NCBI GenBank assembly: GCA_026261815.1
Contig: JAMPIT010000174.1
Span: 9,362,001 to 9,426,000 of the forward strand
Reading direction: 5' to 3'
DNA: 64,000 nt
Origin: Monarcha castaneiventris obscurior
Taxonomy: Eukaryota > Chordata > Aves > Passeriformes > Monarchidae
The notes below the pieces were generated by a model that worked only from the letters and a program-made list of their open reading frames with translations, did not search any database and was not told the origin of the DNA. Positions 50,431 through 62,700 of this stretch are shown here, in pieces. Made by a program: the position numbers and the translations under genes. Each line of letters begins with the position of its first letter. The stretch's first letter is position 1.

Positions 50431-53400
50431 CAGTAGAACAGTAGCTTTTAGGTAATTGAAACATACTGGAAGAAAATACGGCCTCAGAAATATATATCAA
50501 TATATAGAGGATACTAAATGAAGATTCATTCTAGCCTACTTATGGATAGATAGCCAAAGAAAAATAATTAACCGTATTCAGGGACAACATAGAACAGTAT
50601 TCTGTGATGCATCTTTCCCATTATTGGAAAACATTGCAGTGGTGCTTTGAACTTTAGCAAAAATTGTTGGTACTAGTTTCTTTTGACATATGAATCTTTT
50701 CTCAAACCCAGTTTTTCCTTCATGGCATCTTTTCTACGATGGTCAAAGAGAGGGTGCTATTTCCCATGCTCTCTTTGGTGTCAGTACTCAATTATGCCTT
50801 GTCCCAGCTCTGCCTGGATGCTGCCAATCCAGGGACTGTCAGTCTTGGGGTTTTTGCAAGATTTGCATACTGTATGAAGCTCATCCTTCATGTAGCTCAT
50901 CTGAAGAGAATTATGCAATGCCTATAGTTATTTTTTTTCCCCTAAGCTTTCCCTGAGTAGACCATGCCATTTCTGTCTAGTCTGTAATGGTTTTGTTATA
51001 TAAACCAAGTCACTGACAAAATTTGATGTCAAATCCTATTCACTGGGGATTGATTAGAGCCAAAAGATCAGAATGACTTTCAACCAGTTTTGTCAGGACT
51101 CAGTGTCTGGCCTCCCTTACAGAGTTATCCTAGGTTCAAATCACTTTTTCATGTTGTTATAATTCTAGGAGTTCTTTCCAAAAAATATGCACAGCACTGG
51201 AATTTTAATTTTATTCTTTGTATCACAAACATAAAGAGATACTTTAATATGGGATCATTAAACCCGAATTTATGTTGTTCCATATTTCAATTGATTTCAA
51301 ATGATACTTGCAAATATTTTAAATTATGTTTTTAGTCATGACAGAAAGACAGAAAATTAGAGGTGTTCCAGCTGACTTCAAGCTTATAGTACTGAAGTTT
51401 CATCAATTACATCATTTCTTATTAATTTGGAACAGCCTCTTATGCCAAGTAAGATGTTATAGAAAAATTAAATTATAAGACAGGCTTTGTGGGGATGGGG
51501 TATTATCTGTCTGCATACCTTGTCTGTGGAACACTGATTAAACAGATCAAACTGCTGGGCAGAATGTCATTAATCTTTGAAAAAAACAAAAAAGAATGCT
51601 ATTGTTTACTCCTCTCTGAGAAATACAGATACAATAAAATGCAATCAGTAAAAACTCTCTATTACAATTAAATGATATTTGTAGATATTTTTAAAACATC
51701 ATTGTTTCGGATTTCAGCTCCACTTCTATGTTTACCTGGTTTTGCTCAAGTGGAAACTACTGAGTGGATTATTCAAGCCCTAGAAACACAAATTCACCAG
51801 TCAGGGATGAATAGAAATTGTAAATTTCAATGGATCAACTTGGAATTTTTTTAAACTGTAACTTTTTAGGCATTTTAAAGGGTACTCAAGCTTTGGTAAA
51901 TAAAACTCTTTTTCCTTATAACTCTGGATAAAGAAGATAGAGATGAATGGTGCTCAATCAATGTAATTTACAGCTAACAAAAACCAAGCTGGATAAGGCT
52001 CTAACTCTACAGAGTAGAAAATGATGACCAGAAAAAAAAAGAAAAGCTACACATTTAGCTCTGATCCTTAAGTTACATAAAAGGCATCCAAAATTGCCAC
52101 CTTTTAATGACCTTAAACATGCTTGTTTCATTTCTTAGATTGCTAGAAGGTATGAAATTTGGTTATACAAAATATAAAGTAATGACACTTTATGCAGAAG
52201 TGGAAGAGTTAGGAATTGTGTAGCAGTTCTAGTGCAGAAGGGATTTTGAGTGAACAGGTATCAGCCATTTTTGTTTTGCTATTAATCCACATGGGCATGG
52301 CTCCAGAGAGTGAATTCCTGCAGGGAGATCCCCTTGGACACTGGCGCAGGAACAGGAGCTGGTGTTTGGCCAGTGGTTTTGCCCTTCTCGTTTGTTACTC
52401 AATCTGTCGCAGCTAAGGGTCAGCATTACACTGATTGCAGACACATTTCCAGAAAACGTAGCTGACACTTTCATCTAGTCCTGTTGTTACATTAATGACT
52501 GGAAGAGTAATTACACCCACCTGGCTTTTTCAGGAGCACACCTGCACGTGCAAATACACATATATGTAAATATCTGCACAAATTGTGGATTTTGAATACG
52601 TTTATTCTTAGGTATCATACAGTTCTGCAAGACTTACAGGAGGAGAAAAACTTCACATGGACTTTTCTGGTCTTTATTAAGAAAAAAACAACTGAGTTAT
52701 GAATATGCAAGTCTAATGGAATGTACTCATCCATTTTAAAGTATTTTAAAAATTTTATTCTAGAATGTTGGAATACCTAATGAAAAACTTATGGGGAATA
52801 GATGGTTCCTTCCTGTAAGGTTCCATATTAGAGTCCACACTTCTTTACAACCTAATTAATTAGTTATGATAATGAAAAATTACATTTTTTATTGACTTCC
52901 AATTCAGTTACTAAATTTTCTTCAGCAGTAGTTTTCTGCTTGGAAAATTTACTCCTATCTCTGGATCTTGGTTAGCAAAAGATCTTGAGTTTTAGCAAAG
53001 AACAGAGTTTGTATCCCTTACCAATACTGAGAAATATGGAAATACATAAATTATGTCATATAAATGTGAAATCTATCTTCTTTTCTATTCATATTACAAC
53101 TAGTTTCATTCCGAGAGATAAAAATATAAGTGTTTGTATTCTCCCACACTTACATATGTCTAAGTCAGAAAATGAAAACACTTTCCAGTGATGTATTGCA
53201 TAGCTTAACAGTGGAGAGCAATTCTTTTAGCACAACTATGTGTGGCTGACTGAAAAACTGCTGAAATTCAAGGGACAAGCTTATGACGACTTCAAAAGGT
53301 TTCAAAGGTTTTTGAACAGGCCCCCTAGTGTCTCATCCACTCTAATTTTTAACACCCCAAGCAATAAAACTCCCTCTAGTCTTCTTTAATTAGCTCACAC

Positions 53401-54330
53401 AGTAATTTTGTGAATTACTTTAAATACAGAATCTACTTTACATCCTTGCTGATTTCACAGTTACTTGTGTAGAGCTCTCCTATTAGTGCATTCTCAGAGA
53501 ATTTAATCTTTTTTTTTTTTATCAGTTCAGAATGCCTTTTTTCCAGATGTAATCTGTTTCCACAATCACAAGGATAGCTCTTTTATAACCTAGGAAATCC
53601 TTTGATGTCTGTTTGTGTGACTGTGGTATACCAGTAGAAATCTAAACCATTAATATTTCATTTGACTTGGATATACCGTACTTTAAAGCATCTTGGAAAT
53701 ATTTTTTCCTCTTTTTCTAGCAGACCTAACAGTTTGCAGTAGATGTTTCTAGAGCTTCTATTCAAGACAAGATAGAACAAATAAAAATGAACCCACCCCA
53801 TTTGTTGAAACACAGTTTTTGCTGGAGTTGTGATTATTTTTGATATACTATTGACATATTATTGCGATTTCCTTATAAGAAATACTCTAATACTTTGAAA
53901 ATATACAGTCATTGATGCTCCATCAATAAGAAACATTATCCAAAACTTATATTGGGCCATTCGGTCTTTCTACATTGTAATTTACATTATATTTAATTCA
54001 TATTCAGAGGTACTGATTAAAACAGTATATTGCCATCATCTTAACCTCTCTAGCCCTTGGCATTTTTGGCAGTGATTTCCTACTTTGATACCAAGTCCTA
54101 TAAATGAGACAAATTTTCAAAACATAATTTCTCAATATAAAGTCAGATAAGAGAAATACATTGAATTCTTTTTATAAGTGCTATACTAAGGATGTAAATT
54201 ACTGCAAAGGCATTTTATAATCTTAAACAAATAGGAAGGATAACTCTTTTATGACAATGAATAACCATGTCTTTACTACAGTCAGTGACCAGTTTCACAC
54301 CAAATAAACTGAACAATCTGTGCCTTAAAG
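50431..54330. other. Unique A/T-rich noncoding stretch
   Basis: Short frames at 50,683-50,956 and 52,216-52,474 show no domain. An E-box-like CACGTG at about 52,545 lies in a repeat-free block (52,420-52,620). No gene recognised. Confidence 0.55.
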
Positions 54331-55232
54331 ATCATAGAATCATGGAATGGATTTGATTTGAAGGACCTTAATGATCATCTTGTTCTAACCCCCCTGCCAT
54401 GGGCAGGGACACCTTCCACTAGACCAGGCTGCTCAGAGCTCCATCCAACCTGGCCTTCTAGGGCTGGGGCAACTGCAATTTCTCTGGGAACCTGTTCAAG
54501 TATCTCCAGTCTTTTTTTACCCTCACAGTGAAGAATTTTTTTCTAACATCTAATCTAAACCTGCCCTCTTTCAGTTTAAAGCCATTGCTCCTTGTCCCAT
54601 CACTACATGCCCTTGTAAAATGTCCTTCTCCACCTCTCTTGAAGCCCCCTTTAAGTACTGGTAGGTGCTCTAAGGTCACCCCAGAACTTTCTCTTCTCCA
54701 GAATAAATACATCCATCATTCTCAGCCTCTCTTCATAGGAGAGGTGCTCCAGACCTCTGATCATCTTTGCTTTCTCCTCTGGACTCACTCCAAAAGGTTC
54801 ATGCCCTTCTTATGTTGGGGACCCCGGAACTGGATGCAGAACTCCAAGGAGGTTTTCACAAAAGCAGAATAGAGGGAAGAATCACCTCCCTAGGCCTGTT
54901 GGCCACTCTGTTTTTGATGCAGCCCAGAATGCAGTTGATTTTCAAGGCTGCAAGTACACATTGCTGGTTCATGCCAAGCTTGTCAACTAACACCCTCAAT
55001 TCCTTCTCCTCAGGGCTGCTCTCAATCTGTTCTCCACCCAGCCTGTATTTGTGCTTGGGATTGCTTCAACTCACATGCAGGACCTTGCACTTGGCTTTGT
55101 TGAACTTCATGAGTTCACACAGGCCCACTTCTCAAGGCTGTCAAGGTCCTGCTGGATGACATCCCTTCCCTCCGGTGTGTCAATATCGCACGGCTTGGTA
55201 TCATCAGCAAAACTGCTGAGGGTGCACTCACA
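54331..55232 (-). mobile_element. CR1 LINE 3' end, minus strand
   Basis: The plus strand begins with the avian CR1 terminal repeat type (ATCATAGAATCATGGAATGG at 54,331-54,350), then the 3' untranslated region and the C-terminal part of ORF2 in reverse. The minus-strand frame 54,458-54,712 retains the C-terminal ORF2 stretch. Collinearity continues to about 55,232, where the element is 5'-truncated in the reverse-transcriptase region. Several stops break the frame, so it is inactive. The long plus-strand frame 54,767-55,159 is an antisense shadow. Confidence 0.9.
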
Positions 55233-56780
55233 AAAAGATGACTAGATGCTTCCTGACGATGAATGACAAATTTTCTCATACAAGTAAGCAGAATTTCTTT
55301 AACATCCATGTTCAAAGCTATTGTTTGGGGTGATGGATAAAAAAAAAATGCTAGAAAAAGCTCTGCCTTCCATAGTCTTATGTCCTTAGTGAACCAATAT
55401 AATGAGTGGCTCACAGAGACACATCTTTTCATGTTTGTCGTGTTCCATCGCTCACTCGTTTCATGTTTTGTTTTAAGATTTTAGACACGATACCCATGCC
55501 AGGATTTAGTAAGGCTCCTGTGGCGTAGCTGTTGGTGCTGCAAGGGTCACAGTTTTCTTACTGTAATCTCTGAGTACCAGAGCCACATTTGATTTGCTTA
55601 AAAAGCATGGCCATGACTTGAAATCCTCAATTGTGTCTATTCAATAACAAAAGAAGTTAGAAATCATGGGACACTTTTTCTAGATGTCTTTAAGATATCA
55701 TAGATAGAAAATACAGGGGAAAATATTATTATCTTTTGTTATCTTACTTTTAAAAAACAAATGTTATTTGTTTCTTAAGAACATAAAAACCCCAAACCCC
55801 AAAAAGTCCATATTCTGTCTCAAATTCTTATTTGATTTGAACAGATCTCATTGGGAAGTCTTTCATGGTCTTGTTGGAATCTTCCTCTCAAACAGACTAT
55901 TGTATTTCTGAAAAAGAATCCTCAGCCCTCTTCCCCTTCCTATATGACTGAAATAAGATTGTTGTAGCTCCTCTACCTTCCAACAGCTCTGATATTATCT
56001 AGACATCTATATCATACCACATACGTAAAATACTTTACCCTCCGTTGGAGGTTTTTTTATTGGCAGTCCTTTTCACTCTCACTTAAAACTGTCTCTAAGA
56101 TTATTCAAACTCCCATCAGGTCTAGAGGAAGCTTGTGGTGATTCAAACAAGATTCTTTCACTTCATGAAAAAAATACCACCTTTTCATTTCTCTTTCCTA
56201 AAATACCTTTGAAAAACCTGATATAAACTTACTGCTTAGAAAGAGAGAAATCACAGTTTTTTTCACTGCTGAATATAGAACCTAGAAGACGTTGCATATA
56301 ATTGATGGCAATTTACAGAAAAAGATCCACTTTTTAGACACCAAAACTTCTCAAGAAACTTTCTTTCACCTTTTTGACACTACTGATTTTCTCCAGACAA
56401 CTGACATGAGTCCAATGAGAGGGTGAGAAAATATACTCTTAATCAGCACTCTTAATGACTGAAGAAAACTGAAGTTGCTCATGTGTTCTTTATTAAGACA
56501 TCTTTTATGTGAGAGCCTCTTTTTCCTTTTCTATTTTAAATCAGGTCAGGTTAAGCATCAGAAGAAAATATTATCTGAAAACATGTTTAAAACAAAAAAA
56601 GTGAAAAATATCAGTTCAAACCAGCAGTAAGATCAGGTGTTCTACACAAATGGTGACTGTCCAGAGCAAAGCAGTCAGTGTATGGTTGTATTGTTCTCTG
56701 ATCAATAACTGTGAAATCTTATTATTGGGCTGGGGTTGGGGGTGATGTTTGTGCATGAATGTGTGTTGCTCTTTTTTTTA
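55233..56780. other. Unique noncoding stretch
   Basis: No gene or transposon recognised. A C/A-rich AAAACCCCAAACCCCAAAAA tract lies at 55,786-55,805, the opposite-strand form of the T/G tracts seen elsewhere. Confidence 0.55.
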
Positions 56781-56880
56781 ATTTTATTTTATTTTATTTT
56801 ATTTTATTTTATTTTATTTTATTTTATTTTATTTTATTTTATTTTATTTTATTTTATTTCATTTTATTTTATTTTATTTT
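56781..56880. repeat. (ATTTT)20 microsatellite
   Basis: Twenty consecutive pentamers with a single substitution (ATTTC at 56,856-56,860), preceded by a poly-T run. Frames through it are repeat translations only. Confidence 0.95.
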
Positions 56881-59488
56881 TTTCCTTTTTATGTCAGGGC
56901 AGAGAAATAGCCCTTCCTCATCTTCTATCCTTATTGAAAAGAGAAATGGGGAATCTGGCTTGGACAAATTCACAGGCATATACCACCCCTTTTAAACAGC
57001 CTCTCAGTCTTCGATGTTCATTGCCTTCACTGCACCAACTTGTCATTGGAGTTGTGCCATACACACACTGGAACTCTCTGCTTCCATGACAGCCTCCCAT
57101 GATTCCTCAGTTGCCTTTGGACATTCCAGTGTAAAAGGAACAGCGTTTTTACCCATCCATCTGGTCCTCAAAATATCTCATTAAAACCCATTGCTCTGCT
57201 TACACTGGGTCTGGAAAAAGAAACCAAGCAAGTCCCAGGATAGTTGTACATTTTCAACCCTTCTCCAAGAAGACGGCTCATCTCATGCTTTAGCCTACTT
57301 TAAAAAGTTTAACCTACTTTGGAAAAAGTAGCAGTCTTTCTTTGGTGGTGGTGTTTTAATAAGGAAGATATTGAAGTCTGGGGACCCAAAATAATGACAT
57401 TTGCTTACCTAGAAGCAAACCTTTTGAAAAGCTGTTTTCTGTAAAAAAACCCCACCCTACTTGTGAGGATACAGTTGAACATTACGTGACTGCCAATCCA
57501 CTACACGGTCTTTTACTGAAAGCCTCGTAGCTAATGAGTTACCTCTACTGACACTTGACTTGCAAACCACAATCTCAAAACTACAGCACAGTCACTTGTA
57601 CTCAGTCAAAATGTTATGATGCTATTCGTGTCCTTGACAGCTTTAACATCACAATGATACACTACAGTAGCTCTGCTAAGAGTGGCTCCTGTTTTTAAAG
57701 CCCTTTCAATAAACTGCAAAATAAAATCTTTCAAAAAAGAATAAAACAGCCAACAATTTACTCAGCAGGAATCTGTAACTTCAAAATAGTAAAAAATGAG
57801 ATTAATATCATAACAAAAAGTGATGACATGCAAATGACATTATCAGATTTCCAGTTTCTGGGGTGAATTACATGCAGCTGCATGTATTTGGACCACAACT
57901 GTGAATGCTCTACACTGCATCTTGTTGGCAGTTTTTAACAAGGCCATTTGCCACATAAGAAGAAATCTGCTCAGATGGAACCTCAAATATTTACTTAAAA
58001 CAACAGGGCTCATTACAATCAGTGTTTCAAAACAGCAAGCTCTAAACATTCAAAGGAAAATAGATGACTGTGTGTATTTTATGGAAATATCATATTTTGA
58101 TCCATGGACAAGAACACTTCCACATAACACTGGGAAAATGTCCAGAAGACGAGCACATCATCTTTAGTGTGGTACTGTGAGAAGCACACAACTTGAATAT
58201 AGGAACAAAAGTTCAGGACAGTTTCTGGGAAACTGCTGCTAACCTGTTCAAAACCAGTCATCAGCTGAAAGCAAAGAATAAGCAATCTATAGTCATCTAT
58301 CAAAATAAGCTGCATTCCTATGTGCTGTTCTACATTTGATTTTTTTTCTGTTCTATTTTTATACAATTTTCAGAAACATCTGAAGACATTTTGTTTGTTA
58401 AAAAATTCATACTGGAAGATATTTTTAACTTTACTATGCTATTCAGCGGAGCATACAAAATAGGGAAATACAAATCCTTCACAAAATATTCTTGTTTTTT
58501 GAAAATAATACATCATATTCAGACTCCTCATAAATGTCTGTGAATTAGCTTTTGAAACATAGACTAGCAAGAGCTGTAGATAACAGTGAGAAAACAAAGG
58601 CAGAACAAAGGAGATTCTTGAATTACTCCACATCCGAATTACTAACAGACAACTCATGTTCTGTGAAAAAATGTAAAAGTCTTCTTGTTGGCAGACCAGT
58701 GTTTTACTTTGACCCTCCTTCATATGACAAAGAATGCAACTGATTTGCCATGTTTGATGGGTCTAAAAGGTAAATCCATTACTCTACTCAGTCACTGTCA
58801 GTTCTCTTCATTGTTGTCAAAGAGAAACAAGCACCTCCAAAAGATAATACATTTCATCCTAAAATAGTTTCTAAAGTAGGCCAGATTATTTATCTTTCAG
58901 TTATGCCTATTTATTCCATTTGCTGGAAAGGAAGCCTGTGTGACTAGCATAAAATTAGACAACTTACTTAAACAGGACTGAAGTTACATAAAATTAAACC
59001 TGTTCAAATCATCTGTCTTTCATTTAAGGATTGGCATGAGAATACACGAATTTAATACTGCATTTATTTTTATATCTGCAAGGATTTTTAGACAGTAATT
59101 AAACATTTACAGGATGTCTCATTGCATTCTATACAGTAATGCACAGATCCCTTACCTGGGTTAAATAAACTGATCAAGTTAATGCTGAGCCTGCAAACAA
59201 GGTCTATTAAAACAACTTAACATTGGATCAATGTCCATTACTTTCAGTTAAACATTCATTCACCATCATGTTGGTTATTTACTTAGTTTAAGTTTTTCCT
59301 TATCTCTCTGCAAGGAAAATTCTGAAGTACCTCCACTAAAAGCTTGAGGAGTGCTCTACAGCCTTTATTTCTCAAAGATCCACGGGAAGAGAGATCAGAC
59401 TTCATCTAAAGGAAAATCTACACCACTCTAATGTGGGACCTGACAGCTGGACTGAAAGTCTCACAGATTTTGATTTGGACACAATCAC
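56881..59488. other. Unique noncoding stretch
   Basis: Unremarkable A/T-rich DNA with scattered short frames on both strands. 59,010-59,290 is repeat-free and could be a conserved noncoding element by texture. No gene recognised. Confidence 0.55.
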
Positions 59489-59790
59489 TTTGTACCTGTG
59501 AGAATTCAGTTTGTACCCATGAGAATTCTAGCACCAACAGAAGCAAGAAACCAAAACAACAGAAGAAGAATTCACAGCTGTTTGCGGGAGGCTGTTTTTG
59601 GGTTTAGAATGGGTGTTAGTTGTAGGTCACCAATAACTGGTGATGCAGTAATTTAGGAGCCAATGGACACGCAGCACGAGTGCCATGAAAGTGTATAAAA
59701 GAGGCTTTGTAGAATTAAAGATGCTTTTTGCCCAGAGCAGTTGGTGCGTGTCTGTATGTGTCGTGACCACCTCAACAGTGACACACCAAT
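59489..59790 (+). mobile_element. LTR-like block (possible second solo LTR)
   Basis: CCAAT at 59,660-59,664, TATAAAA at 59,694-59,700 and the polyadenylation variant ATTAAA at 59,714-59,719 are spaced as in a retroviral LTR, followed by a G/T-rich stretch typical of the start of U5. Its left side carries a 21-bp imperfect direct duplication (59,489-59,509 and 59,510-59,530). No flanking target duplication or internal retroviral sequence was found, and both edges are approximate. The alternative is a TATA-containing host promoter on the plus strand. Confidence 0.4.
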
Positions 59791-62700
59791 TGAGCCTGGG
59801 CTACCCAGTGAATATTATCTTCATAGCATGGCTCTGCAAAAGTTGTCCATTGACAGATGTACTGTAGCTTTCTGTGCTATGTCAAAAAATTTATTAGATT
59901 TTTTAAGCTAACATGTATTGATTTTCTGCAAAACAAAAAATACCTTCATTATTTTTCCCCATCTAATTTTTCCTTCTTTCTGTAATCTCTCTATAAAACT
60001 TTCCTTCTTTCTCTTGCATTTGATCTTTTTGTGTTTGGTTTTTGTTTTTCCTGCAACTGTCTTCAAACTTTCTGCTTGCTCTCTTTGCCCAGTCTTTTAG
60101 AAGAGTGGGTCATTCCCAAAATTCTTAACATGGTATATAAACAATTCACCACCCAAGCCAGAAGCACCAGGCAGAAAACAGACTATATGTTAAAAGCTAC
60201 AGGTTTTCAGGCCCTGAAGGTTACCTCCAATGCCCTCTCTCCCTCTCCTCTCCTCTTCCCTTTTTGCAATTAAGCTCACACCTTGTATTAATAGACTATC
60301 CTGTATTAGTGAGTTTTCCACACCATAACTGTATTTTGTGACTACTTTAGCTGTATTTCAAAACTCTATTCAGGCACCCATCATCTTCAGTATAACCCAG
60401 TGGCAGGGTGTAATTTCTGAAGATTTATTCTGGTGATATTTTCTGCAGCAGCTAGCAGTGTTGTAGAAGCAGAGAAACAGGCCTGGGAAGCATTTATAAG
60501 GCTTGACAGTTTTCAAAGGACAACTGAATGTGCATCTAAAGCAGCTTCCAACGCTCTCAGCTTGGCCAGTCACACAGGATTTTCATCTCTCTCCATTTCC
60601 ACCCATGATTAAGTTTTCTATGGGCAGCATAATTTCTACAATGAATGGATGTATTTAACTGATTTTCATCTGATGTTCCTGTCTTTCAGCCTGATAGGGT
60701 CTCCTGCCTCTCATGTAAAAAATAAAAGCCCACTCATACTGGAAGAAAATGTCACAGGCACTTGGATTTCAGTTGTTGCAACTATATGAAACACTCTGGA
60801 TATTTTTGGACGCAAAACACTTTCCGATGCTCAAAATTATTTTCACTTATGGTTAAATAAAGAAAACTGCCTTAGGAAATAATGATTTCATTCAACCTGG
60901 CTTTGAAAAAGGCAAAACCCCTTAGTTTTCTAAGTTTTTCTGCAGAAGAGAACAAGTTGCTTTTTAAAGATTCTGTTGTGCAACAATTCAAGTGGAGATG
61001 ATGTTTATCACATTAGTACAATTATTTAAGGCTAATTCTAACTTTAAAATATACAACACAAGGCTAGATTGACATCTAAATGAAAACATAGATCACTGGT
61101 CTCACAGCAAGACAATTCCCCTGGTGAATGGGTTAAACTGTTGCTGTCAGATTGAATACAATTAGTACAACTGATATGCAAAGAACTGCTCTGTCAGGAA
61201 ATGTCACTGTCATTGAGCACCATTCCCAGGCTGCTTTCAATTTTTTGTCTGGCTCAGAAAATTTTAATAACAGGTCAGAATTGAAATAGAAAAATTTAAC
61301 CGAAGTGCATAGTCTCTCCCCAACTTCTATCTCAAGTTTCATTTTCTGCTTTGTGCTTCACATAATTTTTTGGTTACCAGGAAACTATTAACTGTCCATT
61401 TTCTGGACAGTTTACTTAACTCTTCTTCCTCTCTAGTTATTGTTAAGTGAAACTAACAGTTTTTGTTGGTATTTCTTATACAACTTTGTCTTTTGATTAT
61501 TTTTTAAAATAACTACCAAGAAACCACAGAGACAGCAAAAGGCAAGTATAGAAGAAGAAATAATTATTTTCTGTAGAACACCACTGAGAACCTGTTCACT
61601 GTAATGCCCACCCACACCCTCTGATCATTCCTTTCCCCACCCTTTCTTTACTGCAGCCCTCCAAAGGTAGATTTTGGTGCTAATTTTTTTTCACCTCTAC
61701 ATTTTTGCCCTCACTATGTGAGGCATTTTAGGACCTTGTACTTCTGTGCTAACTCCTCCAGATCCTCCTTTCTATTTTGGAGAAAACGGTCACCTTTTCA
61801 GTGCCTTCCTGTTATTTTCCAGCAGGTCACAGATTCCTGCTGGCCCTATGCATGACACTGTGCAAAACCCTTGAGTGAGTTTGCAAACTTCTAGCTCTGC
61901 AAGGCTGGTGGCTGGGGAATAATACTCTGGGAGCAAAAGTGCCCTTAGGAAACTGGGTTGGGTATGGGTCAAAGGGAAGATTGAGTGCCTGTTCCTAGAG
62001 TCATGCTCTTTTACAAGCCAGTGAAGCAGGCAGGGTGAAATGCTGCTATGATGGTAGGTAACTAGTTATTGGCTTAAGAAAATGGGTGATCAATGCTCAG
62101 GTTACTCAGCTGGACCTACCTAGGAACTGTCTTTGGGCTGGAGTGCCATTGAGCAACTAAAGGATAGCAGTGCCAGAGGACAAACCATGGGCTTTTGTGA
62201 ATTCCTTTCTCCACCCTTGCTAAAGAGCATCTTTTTCTAGATAAGGTATGTGACCCAGAGCCCCCAGGAGGCTCGGAAAGGGGCTGACTTGCAACTTGTT
62301 CAGCATTTGTGACCCTTCTGCCCCTACAGATGGGATGAGCAAGGGCTACCTTTCCTGTCAGCCCCATGGGGGCTTTGCTGCCCTGTGGGGACCGAGTGCT
62401 GCTGAGCTGCCCAGCAGCCAGGCCACTGACCACCGGCCGCCTCAGCTTCTCCTGCCCTGGCACTGCCTTACGTAACCACTGAGAGACCCAAACTTGTCAC
62501 TTCCCATCTCCTCCCTCTTCCTACCACTGCGAGCAAAGACATTTCCTCCTGTGTGACTACAGCACACAAGTTTACCAGGGTCTAAATCAATTTTATTATC
62601 AATTTGTTGTGAAATTACAGACTCTGACCCTTTAGCCAAAATCCTGCTTCAGGTATGAACTAAATTCCCTCTCTTTAGGGAATAACATCACAATGCAAGG

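Noticed and set aside
54528..55159. Two plus-strand frames of 114 and 130 codons
   Set aside because: Antisense to the minus-strand CR1 copy; shadows, not genes.
56736..57089. 117-codon plus-strand frame
   Set aside because: Its core is the translated ATTTT microsatellite.
62116..62463. 115-codon minus-strand frame in moderately GC-rich DNA
   Set aside because: Low stop density from composition; no domain, no splice-like borders, few CpGs.
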